A DNA stretch of 64,000 nucleotides from Clostridium sp. DL-VIII (GCF_000230835.1 NZ_CM001240.1:5726279-5790278); one strand, 5' to 3'; counted from the first letter of the stretch, positions 39,997 to 50,231 are shown. Translations and numbers: made by a program. Notes: generated from the letters alone by a model not told the origin.

Positions 39997-40875
39997 TTAT
40001 TTTATACCTAAAAGTTTAATTCCACCTTTAATACATTGAATTCTTAATGGGAAATCTGGTCCTCTTTCTCCATCTATGTCTGTAACAATATCTTCTGAAG
40101 ATTCAATATATACATCATCAGTCCTAAAATATACAACCTTATCTGAATCTAAATGTTCTCCTCTCAAGAGTTTTATTAGTAATGGTAAAAGCTCTATTAA
40201 TTGTACAGCTTTAAATACTATTACATCTAACTTACCATCTGTAATTTCTGCCTCTGTCGCTAGGTTAAGATTTCCAGCACTCTTACCATTAAAAACCAAG
40301 AGTAAATACATTTCTCCATCATAACTGCATTCCTTAGAAGATATTTTTACTTTTAACTTTCTAAAATTAGGAATTTCCTCAATTCCCTTTAAGTAATACG
40401 CTACTTTTCCCATTGTATTTTTCAAGTTAGTATCTATTTTTTGAGATATATCAGTAAAAAGTCCTGAACTCGCTACATTAATAAAATACTTATCATTTAT
40501 CTTACCAACATCAACAGCCACTGGCTTTGAATCCAATATCTGCCTGCATGCCTCTTTAACATCATTTGGCATATTTATGAACTTTCCAAAATCATTTGCA
40601 GTTCCAACTGGTAATATTCCTATAGGTACATTTATATCTTTATTCTTCATAGCATTTACAACAGAATCTACAGTTCCATCTCCACCAGCCACTAAAATAT
40701 AGCTATATGTATGATCTACTATATCTAGTGCTTCAGATAAATCTCTTCCTTTTTGAATTCTATACGGAACAATTGTTAAACCAGCTTCCTGATGCAAATT
40801 TATTACAGTATCTAATTCATTTCTTATACTACTTTCTCCTGAGTATGGGTTGTATATGAATCTTACCTTTTTCAT
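39997..40875 (-). CDS. Diacylglycerol kinase family lipid kinase (YegS/DagK type)
   Basis: The 292-residue soluble kinase has the N-terminal RFIYNPYSGESS, the nucleotide-binding YILVAGGDGTVDSVVNAM and IGILPVGTANDFGKF, and the C-terminal beta domain (IDGERGPDFPLRIQ). The family phosphorylates diacylglycerol or related lipids at the membrane surface, recycling lipid into phosphatidic acid. The ATG has a GGAGGCAGG site. It is transcribed away from pssA. Confidence 0.9.
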   Translation of the reverse strand: MKKVRFIYNPYSGESSIRNELDTVINLHQEAGLTIVPYRIQKGRDLSEALDIVDHTYSYILVAGGDGTVDSVVNAMKNKDINVPIGILPVGTANDFGKFINMPNDVKEACRQILDSKPVAVDVGKINDKYFINVASSGLFTDISQKIDTNLKNTMGKVAYYLKGIEEIPNFRKLKVKISSKECSYDGEMYLLLVFNGKSAGNLNLATEAEITDGKLDVIVFKAVQLIELLPLLIKLLRGEHLDSDKVVYFRTDDVYIESSEDIVTDIDGERGPDFPLRIQCIKGGIKLLGIK

Positions 40876-41190
40876 AAATTAACCTGCCTCCAATAAATCT
40901 TTTTCTTTATAATTCCAGCGTCATATAAAATCAACTTATAAAAAGTTTTCTATATAAATAAAATAATCTTATCTAAAACTAGATTTCTAAAACTTATTTG
41001 TCCATTAAATTTTTAACTAATTACTTTTCGCATTCACCATGCCATAACTTTTATTATATCATTTTCCATATTTCATGTACATACTATAACCATTAATAAA
41101 ACTAAAAATTCATTTATGCCTTATATTATTTTGATTTATATGCTATAATAATTCTTTGTAAGTATTTTTTATAATTTTAGGAGTGATTTT
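40876..41190. other. Divergent spacer upstream of pssA
   Basis: No gene is seen. An extended -10 (TGCTATAAT, 41141-41149) lies about 40 bp upstream of the pssA start codon, with only a weak -35. Confidence 0.45.
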
Positions 41191-41718
41191 ATGAGGAAAA
41201 GTTGTATTCCTAATGTATTTACCTTTATTAATTTATCTTGCGGAATTATATCTATATTATCAGTAATGAGTGAAAAATATGCGATAGCAGGTGCATTCAT
41301 ACTATTAGCAGGATTGGTAGATAGATATGATGGAAGGATAGCTCGTTTTTTAAATGTTTCTAGTGAATTAGGTAAAGAGTTAGACTCTTTGGCTGATTTG
41401 GTTTCTTTCGGAGTAGCGCCATCTATACTAGTATTTATATATTTTAATCTTTATACTTTACACCCAAGAGGATTAGTGGGATTTGTAATTTTATTATTAT
41501 TTCCAATCTGTGGTGCATATAGATTAGCTAGATTTAACACTACTAATTTTGATGGTGCCTTTACTGGTGTACCTATAACAATAGTTGGGTGTTTCATGGC
41601 TCTTTTTTCATTAATTATGATTAACTTAAATATGATGCCTTCACCTTATCTTGTTGTTCTTTTAATGACTCTTGGTTCATATTTAATGGTAAGTAAGATT
41701 AAATTAAAGAAATTTTAG
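41191..41718 (+). CDS. pssA: CDP-diacylglycerol--serine O-phosphatidyltransferase
   Basis: The 175-residue membrane enzyme makes phosphatidylserine from CDP-diacylglycerol and serine. It carries the CDP-alcohol phosphotransferase motif DGRIARFLNVSSELGKELDS with LAD following (DG-x2-AR-x8-G-x3-D-x3-D). Five or six hydrophobic segments follow. The N-terminal KSCIPNVFTFINLSCGIISI is typical. The ATG has an AGGAGTGA site. A terminator follows it. Confidence 0.93.
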   Translation: MRKSCIPNVFTFINLSCGIISILSVMSEKYAIAGAFILLAGLVDRYDGRIARFLNVSSELGKELDSLADLVSFGVAPSILVFIYFNLYTLHPRGLVGFVILLLFPICGAYRLARFNTTNFDGAFTGVPITIVGCFMALFSLIMINLNMMPSPYLVVLLMTLGSYLMVSKIKLKKF

Positions 41719-41756
41719 TTGAATTGAAGACTGTAATGAAAGAAGTAATTTTTTCT

Positions 41757-41799
41757 TATAAAAAAACTCTGTCTCTCAATCTAAGACAGAGTTTTTTAA
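41757..41799. terminator. Bidirectional terminator after pssA
   Basis: AAAAAACTCTGTCT and AGACAGAGTTTTTT form a hairpin with T-runs on both strands, between convergent genes. Confidence 0.85.
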
Positions 41800-41814
41800 C
41801 TTCATTTTCATTTT

Positions 41815-42159
41815 CTAATCTTCTCTTTCAGAATTTTGGAATTTTAGTTCATTATCTATTTCAGTAAATATCTTATCTTTCTCTGTACTTGTCATGATAT
41901 AATCATTTTGAAGCTTACAATACTTTAAATATGAGCCTTCACACTTACTTAGTGTACCTACTAGTTTATCTATTAATTCACCAACCTGTTCAGCTCTTTC
42001 TAATGCACTTTTAACTTCACCCTTACTTGCTAGATTTACACTATATAGCTCTGCTGCCCCTGCAATTAATAACCTATAAACATCTACATAATTTTTTAAT
42101 AATGCACTTAAGTTATCAATATCTTGATAATGTTTCTTTGCTAAATCCTCAAATTTCAT
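41815..42159 (-). CDS. Hypothetical helical protein
   Basis: The 114-residue protein is predicted all-helical, with heptad-like leucines and valines (residues 15-75) and an acidic C-terminus. It has an AGAGGACC site. It follows the 117-residue hypothetical gene and rubrerythrin on the same strand. I recognise no family. Confidence 0.6.
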   Translation of the reverse strand: MKFEDLAKKHYQDIDNLSALLKNYVDVYRLLIAGAAELYSVNLASKGEVKSALERAEQVGELIDKLVGTLSKCEGSYLKYCKLQNDYIMTSTEKDKIFTEIDNELKFQNSERED

Positions 42160-42238
42160 AACTGGTCCTCTATAAATTTCTACTAAATTACTATTTTTAT
42201 AAGTTAATATTTCATATTTTTTAATTATCGACTATAAA

Positions 42239-42592
42239 TTATTTTCTTGAAGTCTCGCTTTTAGCATATTCATTATCTATATCTTTAAGTATTTCTTTCA
42301 CATGATTTCCATCTGGATTATCTTCTCCTATGCTATAACTGAGCATATTTTCTTTATATGGCTCTTGTAACAAGTCCATGTTAAATTCATAAAATTTCTT
42401 TTCATTATTTTCATAAGTATTATTTTCATAATCATTTAATATAAATCCTTCATCTTGATGTAATTCCAGCTCCGACCCTAATCCACCTAATTGGATATAC
42501 TCAACTTCCCAATCTCTATAGATTGGTTTATCTCTTAAATCATCAGCATAAACTACAGGAACCACAAACTCCTTTGGATATTCATAAATCAT
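42239..42592 (-). CDS. Hypothetical protein downstream of rubrerythrin
   Basis: The ATG at 42592 has a GGGGGTAA site and gives 117 residues (MIYEYPKEFVVPVVYADDLR and onward). An upstream in-frame start would overlap rubrerythrin. The protein is acidic and tyrosine-rich with no membrane segment and no family that I recognise. It lies 14 bp after the rubrerythrin stop, so it is probably cotranscribed. Confidence 0.6.
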   Translation of the reverse strand: MIYEYPKEFVVPVVYADDLRDKPIYRDWEVEYIQLGGLGSELELHQDEGFILNDYENNTYENNEKKFYEFNMDLLQEPYKENMLSYSIGEDNPDGNHVKEILKDIDNEYAKSETSRK

Positions 42593-42606
42593 ATATTTAC
42601 CCCCAA

Positions 42607-43149
42607 TTAATAGCAATCTTCATTTTCTAATTCTTTAAAGTATGCTTTAGGATATTTACATAATGGGCATTTCGCTGGTGCTTCTTTTCCTTCATAGATA
42701 TATCCGCAATTTAGACATAACCATTCGGTTTGCTTATCTGCTTTAAACATTTTGCCATCTTTGACTCTTTTAGCTAATTCTAAAAATCTTTCTTTGTGAT
42801 GCCCTTCTACTTCTTGGAGCTCCTTATAGAAATTAGCAATTTCATCAAACCCTTCACAGCGTGCTGTTTCCTCGAATTCTTTATATATGACTTTATTTTC
42901 TTCTGACTCAGCAAGTGCTGCTTCTGTTAAATTATTTTTTGTATTATCAATCATATCTAAGTATCTTTTAAATACTTCTCTAGCATGAGCATGCTCATTT
43001 CCTGCTGTTTCCTCAAACACATCTGCAACATACATAAAGCCTTCAGACCTAGCTTTTTCTGCATAAAAAGAATATTTATTTCTCGCTCTTGACTCCCCTG
43101 CAAATGTTTTAAACAAATTTTTTTCAGTTTCACTACCTTTTAGGTTCAT
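42607..43149 (-). CDS. rbr: Rubrerythrin
   Basis: Rubrerythrin reduces hydrogen peroxide in anaerobes. The 180-residue protein has a ferritin-like diiron domain with ExxR and ExxH motifs (FAGESRARNKYSFYAEKA, EETAGNEHAHAREVF, EVEGHHKERFLELA). A C-terminal rubredoxin-type iron site (LCLNCGYIYEG and CPLCKYP) follows. The ATG at 43149 has a TTGGAGA site; the upstream in-frame start at 43164 lies in that site. Confidence 0.95.
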   Translation of the reverse strand: MNLKGSETEKNLFKTFAGESRARNKYSFYAEKARSEGFMYVADVFEETAGNEHAHAREVFKRYLDMIDNTKNNLTEAALAESEENKVIYKEFEETARCEGFDEIANFYKELQEVEGHHKERFLELAKRVKDGKMFKADKQTEWLCLNCGYIYEGKEAPAKCPLCKYPKAYFKELENEDCY

Positions 43150-43273
43150 TAATATTATCTCCAAAAATATTATTTTCCTACATAAATATGATATTCATTC
43201 CTGAACTTTTGGTTACTTCTTTATCCAATGCTGATTAGGGTTAAGCAAATACACCTCAGCTTTAAGGCGCGAC

Positions 43274-43305
43274 AATGCACAACTCAACATTGTGAATTGT
43301 GCATT
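43274..43305. repeat. Inverted repeat downstream of spoVR-like gene
   Basis: AATGCACAACTC and its near-complement GAATTGTGCATT form a short stem between spoVR and rubrerythrin. It may serve as the terminator of the spoVR operon, though no clear T-run follows. Confidence 0.45.
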
Positions 43306-43315
43306 ATTTATTATA

Positions 43316-44686
43316 TTATGATATAATTACCTTCTTTTCTTGATTACAAATTAAAACTACATCCTGCTTATCACTTGATTTAGTCATTAATTTAACATCA
43401 TGTCCCCATAGTTCTTGTATATACTTTAAAGTTTCTTTAGCATATGAAAGATCTAATGGCCTGCCATCAAATACATTTTCTAATGTCAAAGTATAATTTT
43501 TCTTGTTTAAATCTATAACTCTAATATAAGGTATGTTTCCCATTCCTGCTGTATAACTTAATGTATCTCTTATTGTCTTCCAGCCAGTTTTATCAGAGAT
43601 TTCTTCTATAACAATATCAAAAGTTCTTTCATTATACTGAAATAAATTTAATTCCTCACATAATTCTCGGGTTAGATAGCGTCTTAAAAAAGAAGAATCT
43701 CTCTCTATTTCTCTGACCTCAAATATTTTTTCTTTTCCATATCTCTTTTCTATATCTTCATATATCTTAAAGCCAATATAATATGGATTTAATCCTCCTA
43801 CAGCTGGTGCTATTACATCATTATGCCGTTTTAAGAACTCTAGATGCAGTTCTTGCGGCAATTCTAATTGCTTTAAAATATTATAATGAGTATAACTCGC
43901 CCATCCTTCATTCATTATTTTAGTTTCAATTTGAGGTATAAAATATTCAGTTTCTCTTTTGACTATATTTAATATATTCTTTTCCCATTCTTTCAGCTGA
44001 CCATATTCTATTATAAATCCCACGAGATCATCTACTGGTTCTAATGGAAATTTTTCTAAATCAGGTAACTTTATTTCCTGATAAGAATCAAGAAAGCCGC
44101 AATTTTCCTTTTTACATTCATACGCTTTTAATATATTCTCTTTAATTTCATCATTAGATAGCTCCTTAACCCCAATATTTCTTTGGGATTGGTATCTTAT
44201 AGCATGAGCTGCATCTAATATTCTTTCAACTTCTGAATATCCTATACTCGGATCATCTATATATTCTCTTATTATTTTCGAATCTAAATTAAACATTTCT
44301 AAAGTGTACCTTGCATTGGTTCCCTGTTTAAATAACCTATTATTTTTAAAGAAATCATTATGACCATATACATGAGCCATTGTTAATATTTGTAGCAGTA
44401 ATGTATTATCTTTCATTAAATATGCTAAACAGGGGTCAGAATTAATTACCATTTCATAAGGAAGGCCAGTAAGATTAAAAGAATAAAGAGTTTTATTTTT
44501 CTCGTAAGATTTTCCGAAACTCCAATGAGGATATCTTGATGGCATTCCAACATAGGCTTCATATCCTATCATTTCATTAAAATTTATAATCTCAAATTCT
44601 TGAGGATAAAAATCTAATCCATATTCTTTAACTTTCTTTTCTATTTTTTCATTCCAAGCTTCAATATCCCTTAAACTATATTCCAA
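43316..44686 (-). CDS. spoVR: SpoVR family sporulation protein
   Basis: SpoVR is needed for normal spore cortex formation in Bacillus; its chemistry is unknown. The 456-residue protein begins with the AWNEKIEKKVKEYGLDFYPQ segment and has PSRYPHWSFGKSYE, VYGHNDFFKNN and NEGWASYTHYNI, all conserved in the family. The start is a TTG with an AGGAGGAG site, four bases after the YhbH-type stop. The last gene of the prkA-yhbH-spoVR unit, it may be affected by the loss of the prkA 5' end and promoter. Confidence 0.92.
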   Translation of the reverse strand: MEYSLRDIEAWNEKIEKKVKEYGLDFYPQEFEIINFNEMIGYEAYVGMPSRYPHWSFGKSYEKNKTLYSFNLTGLPYEMVINSDPCLAYLMKDNTLLLQILTMAHVYGHNDFFKNNRLFKQGTNARYTLEMFNLDSKIIREYIDDPSIGYSEVERILDAAHAIRYQSQRNIGVKELSNDEIKENILKAYECKKENCGFLDSYQEIKLPDLEKFPLEPVDDLVGFIIEYGQLKEWEKNILNIVKRETEYFIPQIETKIMNEGWASYTHYNILKQLELPQELHLEFLKRHNDVIAPAVGGLNPYYIGFKIYEDIEKRYGKEKIFEVREIERDSSFLRRYLTRELCEELNLFQYNERTFDIVIEEISDKTGWKTIRDTLSYTAGMGNIPYIRVIDLNKKNYTLTLENVFDGRPLDLSYAKETLKYIQELWGHDVKLMTKSSDKQDVVLICNQEKKVIIS

Positions 44687-44690
44687 TTCT

Positions 44691-45863
44691 CTACTCCTCC
44701 TTTAACTCCTTCCTAAGCATAATCTTAAGTGCTTCCCATAAATCCTTCTTCTCTTTTATAATTACAGGGACAAATTTTTCACTTGTTACTTCCTTTTTAA
44801 ACTTATGATACATCGTTGTCGTATATGTTGATGGTAATAATTCTGCATAACCAAACATATTGCTAATTTCACATATACTTTTAACTGCTATAACTGCCTT
44901 TTCATTATCTTCTGACCAGTTATCACCATCACTTGCATATATGCTGTATATATTCCATGCTGCTGGTGGATATTTTTCTTCAATTAATTGCAATGCTTCA
45001 TTTATTCCACTGGATATATAGGTACCACCAGATTCTGATTTATGGAAAAATTCATATTCATCGACTCGTCTTGCAACAGTAGTGTGATATATAAATTCAA
45101 ACGCTATATTGTTGTACTTTCTTTTTAGAAAAGTAGCTAATACAAAAAAGTACGATCTAGCCAAATATTTTTTTGTTATATCCATTGATCCAGAAGCATC
45201 CATAATAAATATCATTACAGCATTACTATCTTTTCTAGGTTTTAATTTAACTCTATAATATCTTAAATCTTCCTCTCTAAATGGAAATCTATCTATTTCC
45301 TCTTCATTCTCTAACTCTTTTAAAGCTCTCTTCTTACCTTGCTTCCTTGCAATCTTTGACATAACAGTCTTCTTTTTTGCAAGTCTTGGTCGTATTCCAT
45401 GAGTTTGATATCCTCTCTTTTTGCCACTCGTCTCTGTTACTATTTCAGAATATTTTTTTTGATCTAAATTAGGCAGGTTTAGATCCTCAGATATATAATC
45501 CATTAATTCTTCAAGAGTGATTTCTGTTTCATAAACATCATCACCTTCGTCATTTCCTGGTCCTTGATTACCTTTAGCCAGTTTCTTGTTTCCACTGCCT
45601 ATCTTCTCGCCTCTTTTTTCATCTCCAACTCCAGTAGCTACTCCCCTGGAATTTTTCCCATATACAAATTGATATTCTTTAATCCCTTTAATGGGTATTT
45701 TGAACTTCTTATTTTTACTTTCTCCAACAATGCTTTCCTCTGATAATATATCTCCCAAATTTTCCTTTATTGATTTTTCTACTAGCTGCCTATGTCTTCT
45801 TCTATCTTCTATGGATCTGTCGTGATCAATTTGATTATTTGTATAATCCCTAAATATCGCCAT
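44691..45863 (-). CDS. yhbH: YhbH/DUF444 family sporulation protein
   Basis: The 390-residue protein starts with the family signature [20 protein letters not shown]. It has an [20 protein letters not shown] metal-ion-dependent adhesion-like (von Willebrand A) motif and [15 protein letters not shown]. It works with PrkA and SpoVR in stationary phase and sporulation in other bacteria. It lies eight bases after the prkA fragment and four before spoVR, in the conserved order. Confidence 0.92.
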   Translation of the reverse strand: MAIFRDYTNNQIDHDRSIEDRRRHRQLVEKSIKENLGDILSEESIVGESKNKKFKIPIKGIKEYQFVYGKNSRGVATGVGDEKRGEKIGSGNKKLAKGNQGPGNDEGDDVYETEITLEELMDYISEDLNLPNLDQKKYSEIVTETSGKKRGYQTHGIRPRLAKKKTVMSKIARKQGKKRALKELENEEEIDRFPFREEDLRYYRVKLKPRKDSNAVMIFIMDASGSMDITKKYLARSYFFVLATFLKRKYNNIAFEFIYHTTVARRVDEYEFFHKSESGGTYISSGINEALQLIEEKYPPAAWNIYSIYASDGDNWSEDNEKAVIAVKSICEISNMFGYAELLPSTYTTTMYHKFKKEVTSEKFVPVIIKEKKDLWEALKIMLRKELKEE

Positions 45864-45871
45864 GACTTATT

Positions 45872-47137
45872 CTAATCCCTCCATAAGTTATTTGCAGCAT
45901 ATTTTAGGATTACATCACAACAATGAAGGCAATATCCGTTATTTTGCATTTCTTCAACCATAGAATTATATTTTTCTGCTTGTTCTTTATCTCTAACTTT
46001 AGATTTAGTTATTATTCTAGATAGATCTTTAACTGAAAGAGTTAATTTCTTTTCTATTGCCTCTTTTAAAGGTTCGTAGGAAGTATAATCTAATTTCCCA
46101 CCTTTTCTAACTATATAAAACATATATGAAGTGACATCTGATCTAAATCCCTTAGCTGATGCAGCATATACACCTATTTGCTCTTCTATACTCCTCATAA
46201 ATTCTTCATCTGGATTAAGTTCTTCACCTGTTGAAATATCTTTTATTTTAGTTTTATTTACATAGGCTTCTGCATTATCTATATAGTTATTAAATAAACT
46301 CTCAGCTTGCTCTCTAAATGAATGTATAAATGCCTTTGTAATTTCTCTCTCTAAAATTTTATTATATTCTTTTCTAATAGTATCTTGAATAAAGCCCAAA
46401 TATTTTTTCTTATCATCTGCTGCAATATCAAGCTCTTTAACTGACTTAATCATACTTTCCATTATACTAAGCGGATTAATACAATCATACTCTGATTCTG
46501 CAAGGGCATTATCTATAGCCTTTATAATAAATCTTGTACTTATTCCTTTCATGCCTTCATATTGTCCAGCTTCTTCCCTAAGTTCTCCAATATCAATCTT
46601 TTTAGTAGTTCCCTTTTCAACAATTTCTTCTCCATTATAAATCTTGAGTTTTGTCATAGGATCAGCTTTAGCTGAAGGTGTTATTCTTGAAAGTATTCCA
46701 AACATCGCTGCTACTTTAATAGTATGAGGTGCTATATGTGCCTTAAAGTTACTCTTTTTTAATATCTTTTCATATATCTTAACCTCTTCATCCAGTTCTA
46801 AACAATATGGAACTTCTACTTTTACTATTCTATCCAATATTGCTTCGTTTGTATGATCTGACTTAAACTTATTCCATTCAGCTTCATTTGAATGTGCAAC
46901 TATAACTCCATCAAAATAGATCATAGAACCTTTTCCTGGAGATGGTATAGACTTTTCTTGAGTAGCCGTAATTATTGTATGAAGATATTCTACATCATTT
47001 TTAAATACCTCGATAAACTCTACAAGACCACGATTTCCAACATCAAAAGCACCATTTAATGAAAATATTCTTGGATCATCCTCTGAATACAAGTCCATTT
47101 TAGATATATCAATTGCCCCTGTTAAAATTGAAGTATC
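45872..47137 (-). pseudogene. prkA: PrkA serine protein kinase, 5'-truncated
   Basis: The frame encodes about 420 residues of PrkA from the middle of its AAA+ domain to the C-terminus: IDISKMDLYSEDDPRIFSLN, KGSMIYFDGVIVAHSNEAEW, AHIAPHTIKVAAMFGILSRI. Intact PrkA has roughly 640 residues. The N-terminal third, with the Walker A loop, is missing. PrkA-like sequence continues upstream of the first ATG (47098) to 47137, where a TAA closes the frame at 47138-47140. So the gene was cut, not simply started late. The break is the left edge of the accessory island. An ATG-initiated 408-residue fragment could still be made. Confidence 0.85.
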
Positions 47138-47164
47138 TTATTTTATAATTTAGGTACACGAAAT

Positions 47165-47191
47165 AAGGTAGTCCATTTTTTAGACTACCTT
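47165..47191 (-). terminator. Terminator of the ATPase-nuclease pair
   Basis: The hairpin AAGGTAGTC/GACTACCTT lies between the nuclease-like gene and the prkA fragment. Confidence 0.65.
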
Positions 47192-47223
47192 GTAAACTCT
47201 ATACTTTAAGCAATATTTTTTTA

Positions 47224-47742
47224 TTAGTCAATTTCACTTATAGGAAATTCACAATACATACTATGCCATTCTTCCATATTCAAAAATTTAAATTCAGATA
47301 GCATTTTTCGTTTAATTCTTTCATCTTCCATAAGCTTAAATGGCAATTGTTTACCTATCTTATTTCTCAACTTCCTTCTTACTCTTCCATCAATTTCCGG
47401 ATGCTCTATAAGTAATACATATTCTATGTCCTTTTCTTCTTCATTTTTATCACATGACCATACTATAAATAACGTGCTATAAAACTTCTTTGAGATATTT
47501 TCATAAAATTTAAGCTTCTTATCTCCAAGAATTTTTTCCTTAATTGCATCTGGATTACTTACTCTTTTCCCTGTGGCATTTTTATATTCTAAAAATATTA
47601 TTTTTTCTTTTGTATCTATAACAAAATCAACATCTGCAAGCATTGTTGTTTTTTGAGCTAATTCATGTGGTTCAAAAACTTCTATCGCTTTTGTGAAATC
47701 AAAACTATAATTTCTATTCTCATCATAAAATATTTTCTCCAT
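47224..47742 (-). CDS. PD-(D/E)XK nuclease-like protein, partner of ATPase
   Basis: The 172-residue protein has ADVDFVIDTKEKIIFLEYKN at residues 36-55. This gives Asp39, Glu52 and Lys54 in the D-x12-E-x-K pattern of PD-(D/E)XK nucleases, followed by a basic C-terminal half (RRKLRNKIGKQ). I know no named family for it. Its start lies two bases after the ATPase stop, so the two proteins are coexpressed and probably work together. Such ATPase plus nuclease pairs are common in phage-defence islands. Defence is an inference. Confidence 0.6.
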   Translation of the reverse strand: MEKIFYDENRNYSFDFTKAIEVFEPHELAQKTTMLADVDFVIDTKEKIIFLEYKNATGKRVSNPDAIKEKILGDKKLKFYENISKKFYSTLFIVWSCDKNEEEKDIEYVLLIEHPEIDGRVRRKLRNKIGKQLPFKLMEDERIKRKMLSEFKFLNMEEWHSMYCEFPISEID

Positions 47743-47744
47743 AG

Positions 47745-48677
47745 TTAATCCTCCAAGTTCTTCTCAAAAACCTCATCAAGTAATTTTTCATCTGCTGAAA
47801 TTATTTTATTATTACTTAATTTTCCGAAATACTCTTCTGTTTGAGCTAGAACTTCATTTCCTTTCTTATACAGACTATGGAATAAAACTTGGTTATTTTC
47901 TTTTCTTTTAACTTCAAAGTATTTTGCTAAATTATAGCTGTGAGTAGATATAAAAATCTGCACTCCTTCACTTTGCAATTCTAATAATATATCAACTAAT
48001 ACTGGAATTAACTCTGGATTTATATTAGCTTCTGGTTCGTCCCACAATAATACACTTCCCTTTTCAATTAGTCCATTACGTATTAGCTTGAATAATAATC
48101 CAAACTTTCTTAAGCCTTCTGCTTCTACTGAAAATTCTACTTTAAATCCTTCATCTTTTAATATATAGAATGTATCATTTTCATAAACTACTTTTCCATT
48201 AATGATATCACTAATTTTATCTAATACTTTTTTATTTAACTCAGATACTTCCCTTGTTTCTGGCAGCTCTGCATTGGAAATTATATCTCTTTCAGTAGAA
48301 TCAAATGCAACATCGTACTTATCATATAAAGCCAAAAAGCCTTTTGAATGAGATAACATTTCTGAAACTGGAATATATATTGGATCTTTCCCATCATTAT
48401 CTTTTCCTGATTTCATATTATTTCCTATCCAATATACTAAACCGTCATCATATTTAATTTCTGCTGTTGGTTTACATTTTTTATCCTCCTTGTATTTCCT
48501 TATATATTTTTCTTCAAGTGGATAATATTTTTCACTATCTATATAATAAATCATTTTCAATAAATGTGTTTTCCCTGTACCATTCTCACCAATTATAATA
48601 TTAATTCCTGGTGACATATCTAAGTTTAATTTTTTAAATACTGTTATATTAGTCAATTTTACATTATTAATAGGCAT
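47745..48677 (-). CDS. AAA family (ABC/OLD-like) ATPase
   Basis: This ATPase of about 310 residues has Walker A IIIGENGTGKTHLLKM near residue 30, a signature-like VEAEGLRKFGLL, Walker B SVLLWDEPEANINPELIPVL and a switch ISTHSYNLAKYF. This is the layout of the AAA_21/AAA_15 ATPases related to OLD and Rad50/SMC heads. No TOPRIM domain follows; a separate nuclease-like gene does. I prefer the ATG at 48677, seven bases after GGGAG. It may regulate or load the partner nuclease. Confidence 0.82.
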   Translation of the reverse strand: MPINNVKLTNITVFKKLNLDMSPGINIIIGENGTGKTHLLKMIYYIDSEKYYPLEEKYIRKYKEDKKCKPTAEIKYDDGLVYWIGNNMKSGKDNDGKDPIYIPVSEMLSHSKGFLALYDKYDVAFDSTERDIISNAELPETREVSELNKKVLDKISDIINGKVVYENDTFYILKDEGFKVEFSVEAEGLRKFGLLFKLIRNGLIEKGSVLLWDEPEANINPELIPVLVDILLELQSEGVQIFISTHSYNLAKYFEVKRKENNQVLFHSLYKKGNEVLAQTEEYFGKLSNNKIISADEKLLDEVFEKNLED

Positions 48678-48790
48678 ATACATACTCCCTTAATATTATT
48701 TTGAAACAAATTTTAACCTAGCGTAACCTTAATTCCTTTTCCATATACATTAATCATAACTTAAATTATTAATTACAACTCCTCAGATAC

Positions 48791-50167
48791 TTAGATGTTT
48801 TTAATATCTTTAAGCTCAAATCGTGGGAATAAATATATTGGAATTGTATATATTTTATTTGCTACTCCACCTTCTGTTAATCCTTTAAGGTAAATGGCAA
48901 AATTTATCTTTCCATTATTTAATGACTTAGTTATAGTTTTTCCTGAGTTCTTTCCTGCTTTAACTTCTATACCATAAACATAACCATTTTTTCTATCTCT
49001 ATAAACAAAATCTAATTCCCCATCACCATATACAGCAAACATTGGAACAGTTGATATTTTATCTGCTAGACATTGATAAACAAAAGTCTCGTTCAATACA
49101 CCATTAGATTCTGATAATAGTATATTGGATTTATTCAAAACATAATTTGCCATTCCTATATCTGATAGAAAATATCTTTGACGTTTTTTTATGTTAGTAA
49201 AATCAAATTCTACTAATTTATCACAATCTTTAACAAATTTTGAAGTATGAAACCATTGCAAAATTCTATTACAATTTTCTTTATTTATATTACTTGAATA
49301 CTGTTTTACTATAATTTGTTGCAATTCTTCAGCATAACTTCCACTACTAAAACCTTTTTTATTATTTGCAAGCATTTGAATTATTGCATTTATACAATCT
49401 TCAAACATTCTTGCTGTTAATATATCTCCATCAAAATATCTTGCAGATTCTTCACAAAAAATACGTAATAACTTTTCAAATAATCCTTTTAAGTTATCCA
49501 CACCACTATTTAAATATTCACAGACTACTTCTGGATATCCACCTACAATACAATAGTCTTTATATTTACTATAAATAAGTTCATAGTTATTCTTTTCAGA
49601 TTTTCCATATAAGTCTAAAGCTTCATATACTTCGCTTAAATTAACCGCATTAATAAATTCTATAAAAGATAATGGCTTTATTTCAAGGAAATCCACATCC
49701 CCCATTGGAGACCAAAATTCCTTTTTCATTACAACCCTGCCTAAATAACTTCCTGTCATAATAAAGTGAGCTTCAAATTCCCTTGCAAATTGTCGTATCA
49801 TATTATATATTTTATATTGTTCTTGAATCTCATCAATTATTATTATACATTCCTTGTTGTCTATGAATTTCTTTGAAAATCGTTTAAACATTTCCTTTAA
49901 AGAATTAGTATTTTCTCTATCAAGTATTCCACTTGAGCGTTCATCTTTTATTTTATCGTAAATGGAAAGTAAATCTTCTCCACTTTCTTCTAATAAATTA
50001 ATGTAAATTACATCTTTATAATTCTCGTTAGCAAATTTTTTCACTAAGTAGGTTTTCCCAACTTGCCTTGCGCCTTCTACTAATAATACTTTATTAGTAT
50101 GATTATTTTTCCATTCTAATAATTTATTATAAGCATCACGTTTTAAATATATTGATCCTTCCTGCAT
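48791..50167 (-). CDS. AAA_14 / DUF4143 ATPase
   Basis: The protein has Walker A VEGARQVGKTYLVKKFA near residue 30, Walker B ECIIIIDEIQEQYKIYNMI, a sensor-like HFIMTGSYLGRV and the C-terminal DUF4143 nuclease-like fold (GELDFVYRDRKNGYVYGIEV followed by KAGKN). This large family is common in clostridia and archaea, often near mobile DNA; its function is unknown. I prefer the ATG at 50167 (458 residues) with GGAAGTG upstream. It reads in the same direction as the ATPase-nuclease pair. Confidence 0.85.
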   Translation of the reverse strand: MQEGSIYLKRDAYNKLLEWKNNHTNKVLLVEGARQVGKTYLVKKFANENYKDVIYINLLEESGEDLLSIYDKIKDERSSGILDRENTNSLKEMFKRFSKKFIDNKECIIIIDEIQEQYKIYNMIRQFAREFEAHFIMTGSYLGRVVMKKEFWSPMGDVDFLEIKPLSFIEFINAVNLSEVYEALDLYGKSEKNNYELIYSKYKDYCIVGGYPEVVCEYLNSGVDNLKGLFEKLLRIFCEESARYFDGDILTARMFEDCINAIIQMLANNKKGFSSGSYAEELQQIIVKQYSSNINKENCNRILQWFHTSKFVKDCDKLVEFDFTNIKKRQRYFLSDIGMANYVLNKSNILLSESNGVLNETFVYQCLADKISTVPMFAVYGDGELDFVYRDRKNGYVYGIEVKAGKNSGKTITKSLNNGKINFAIYLKGLTEGGVANKIYTIPIYLFPRFELKDIKNI

Positions 50168-50231
50168 AGCATCACTTCCTATCATTATATATTTTGTTTT
50201 TTATATGCTAAGTATGTTATATTTAAATTTT

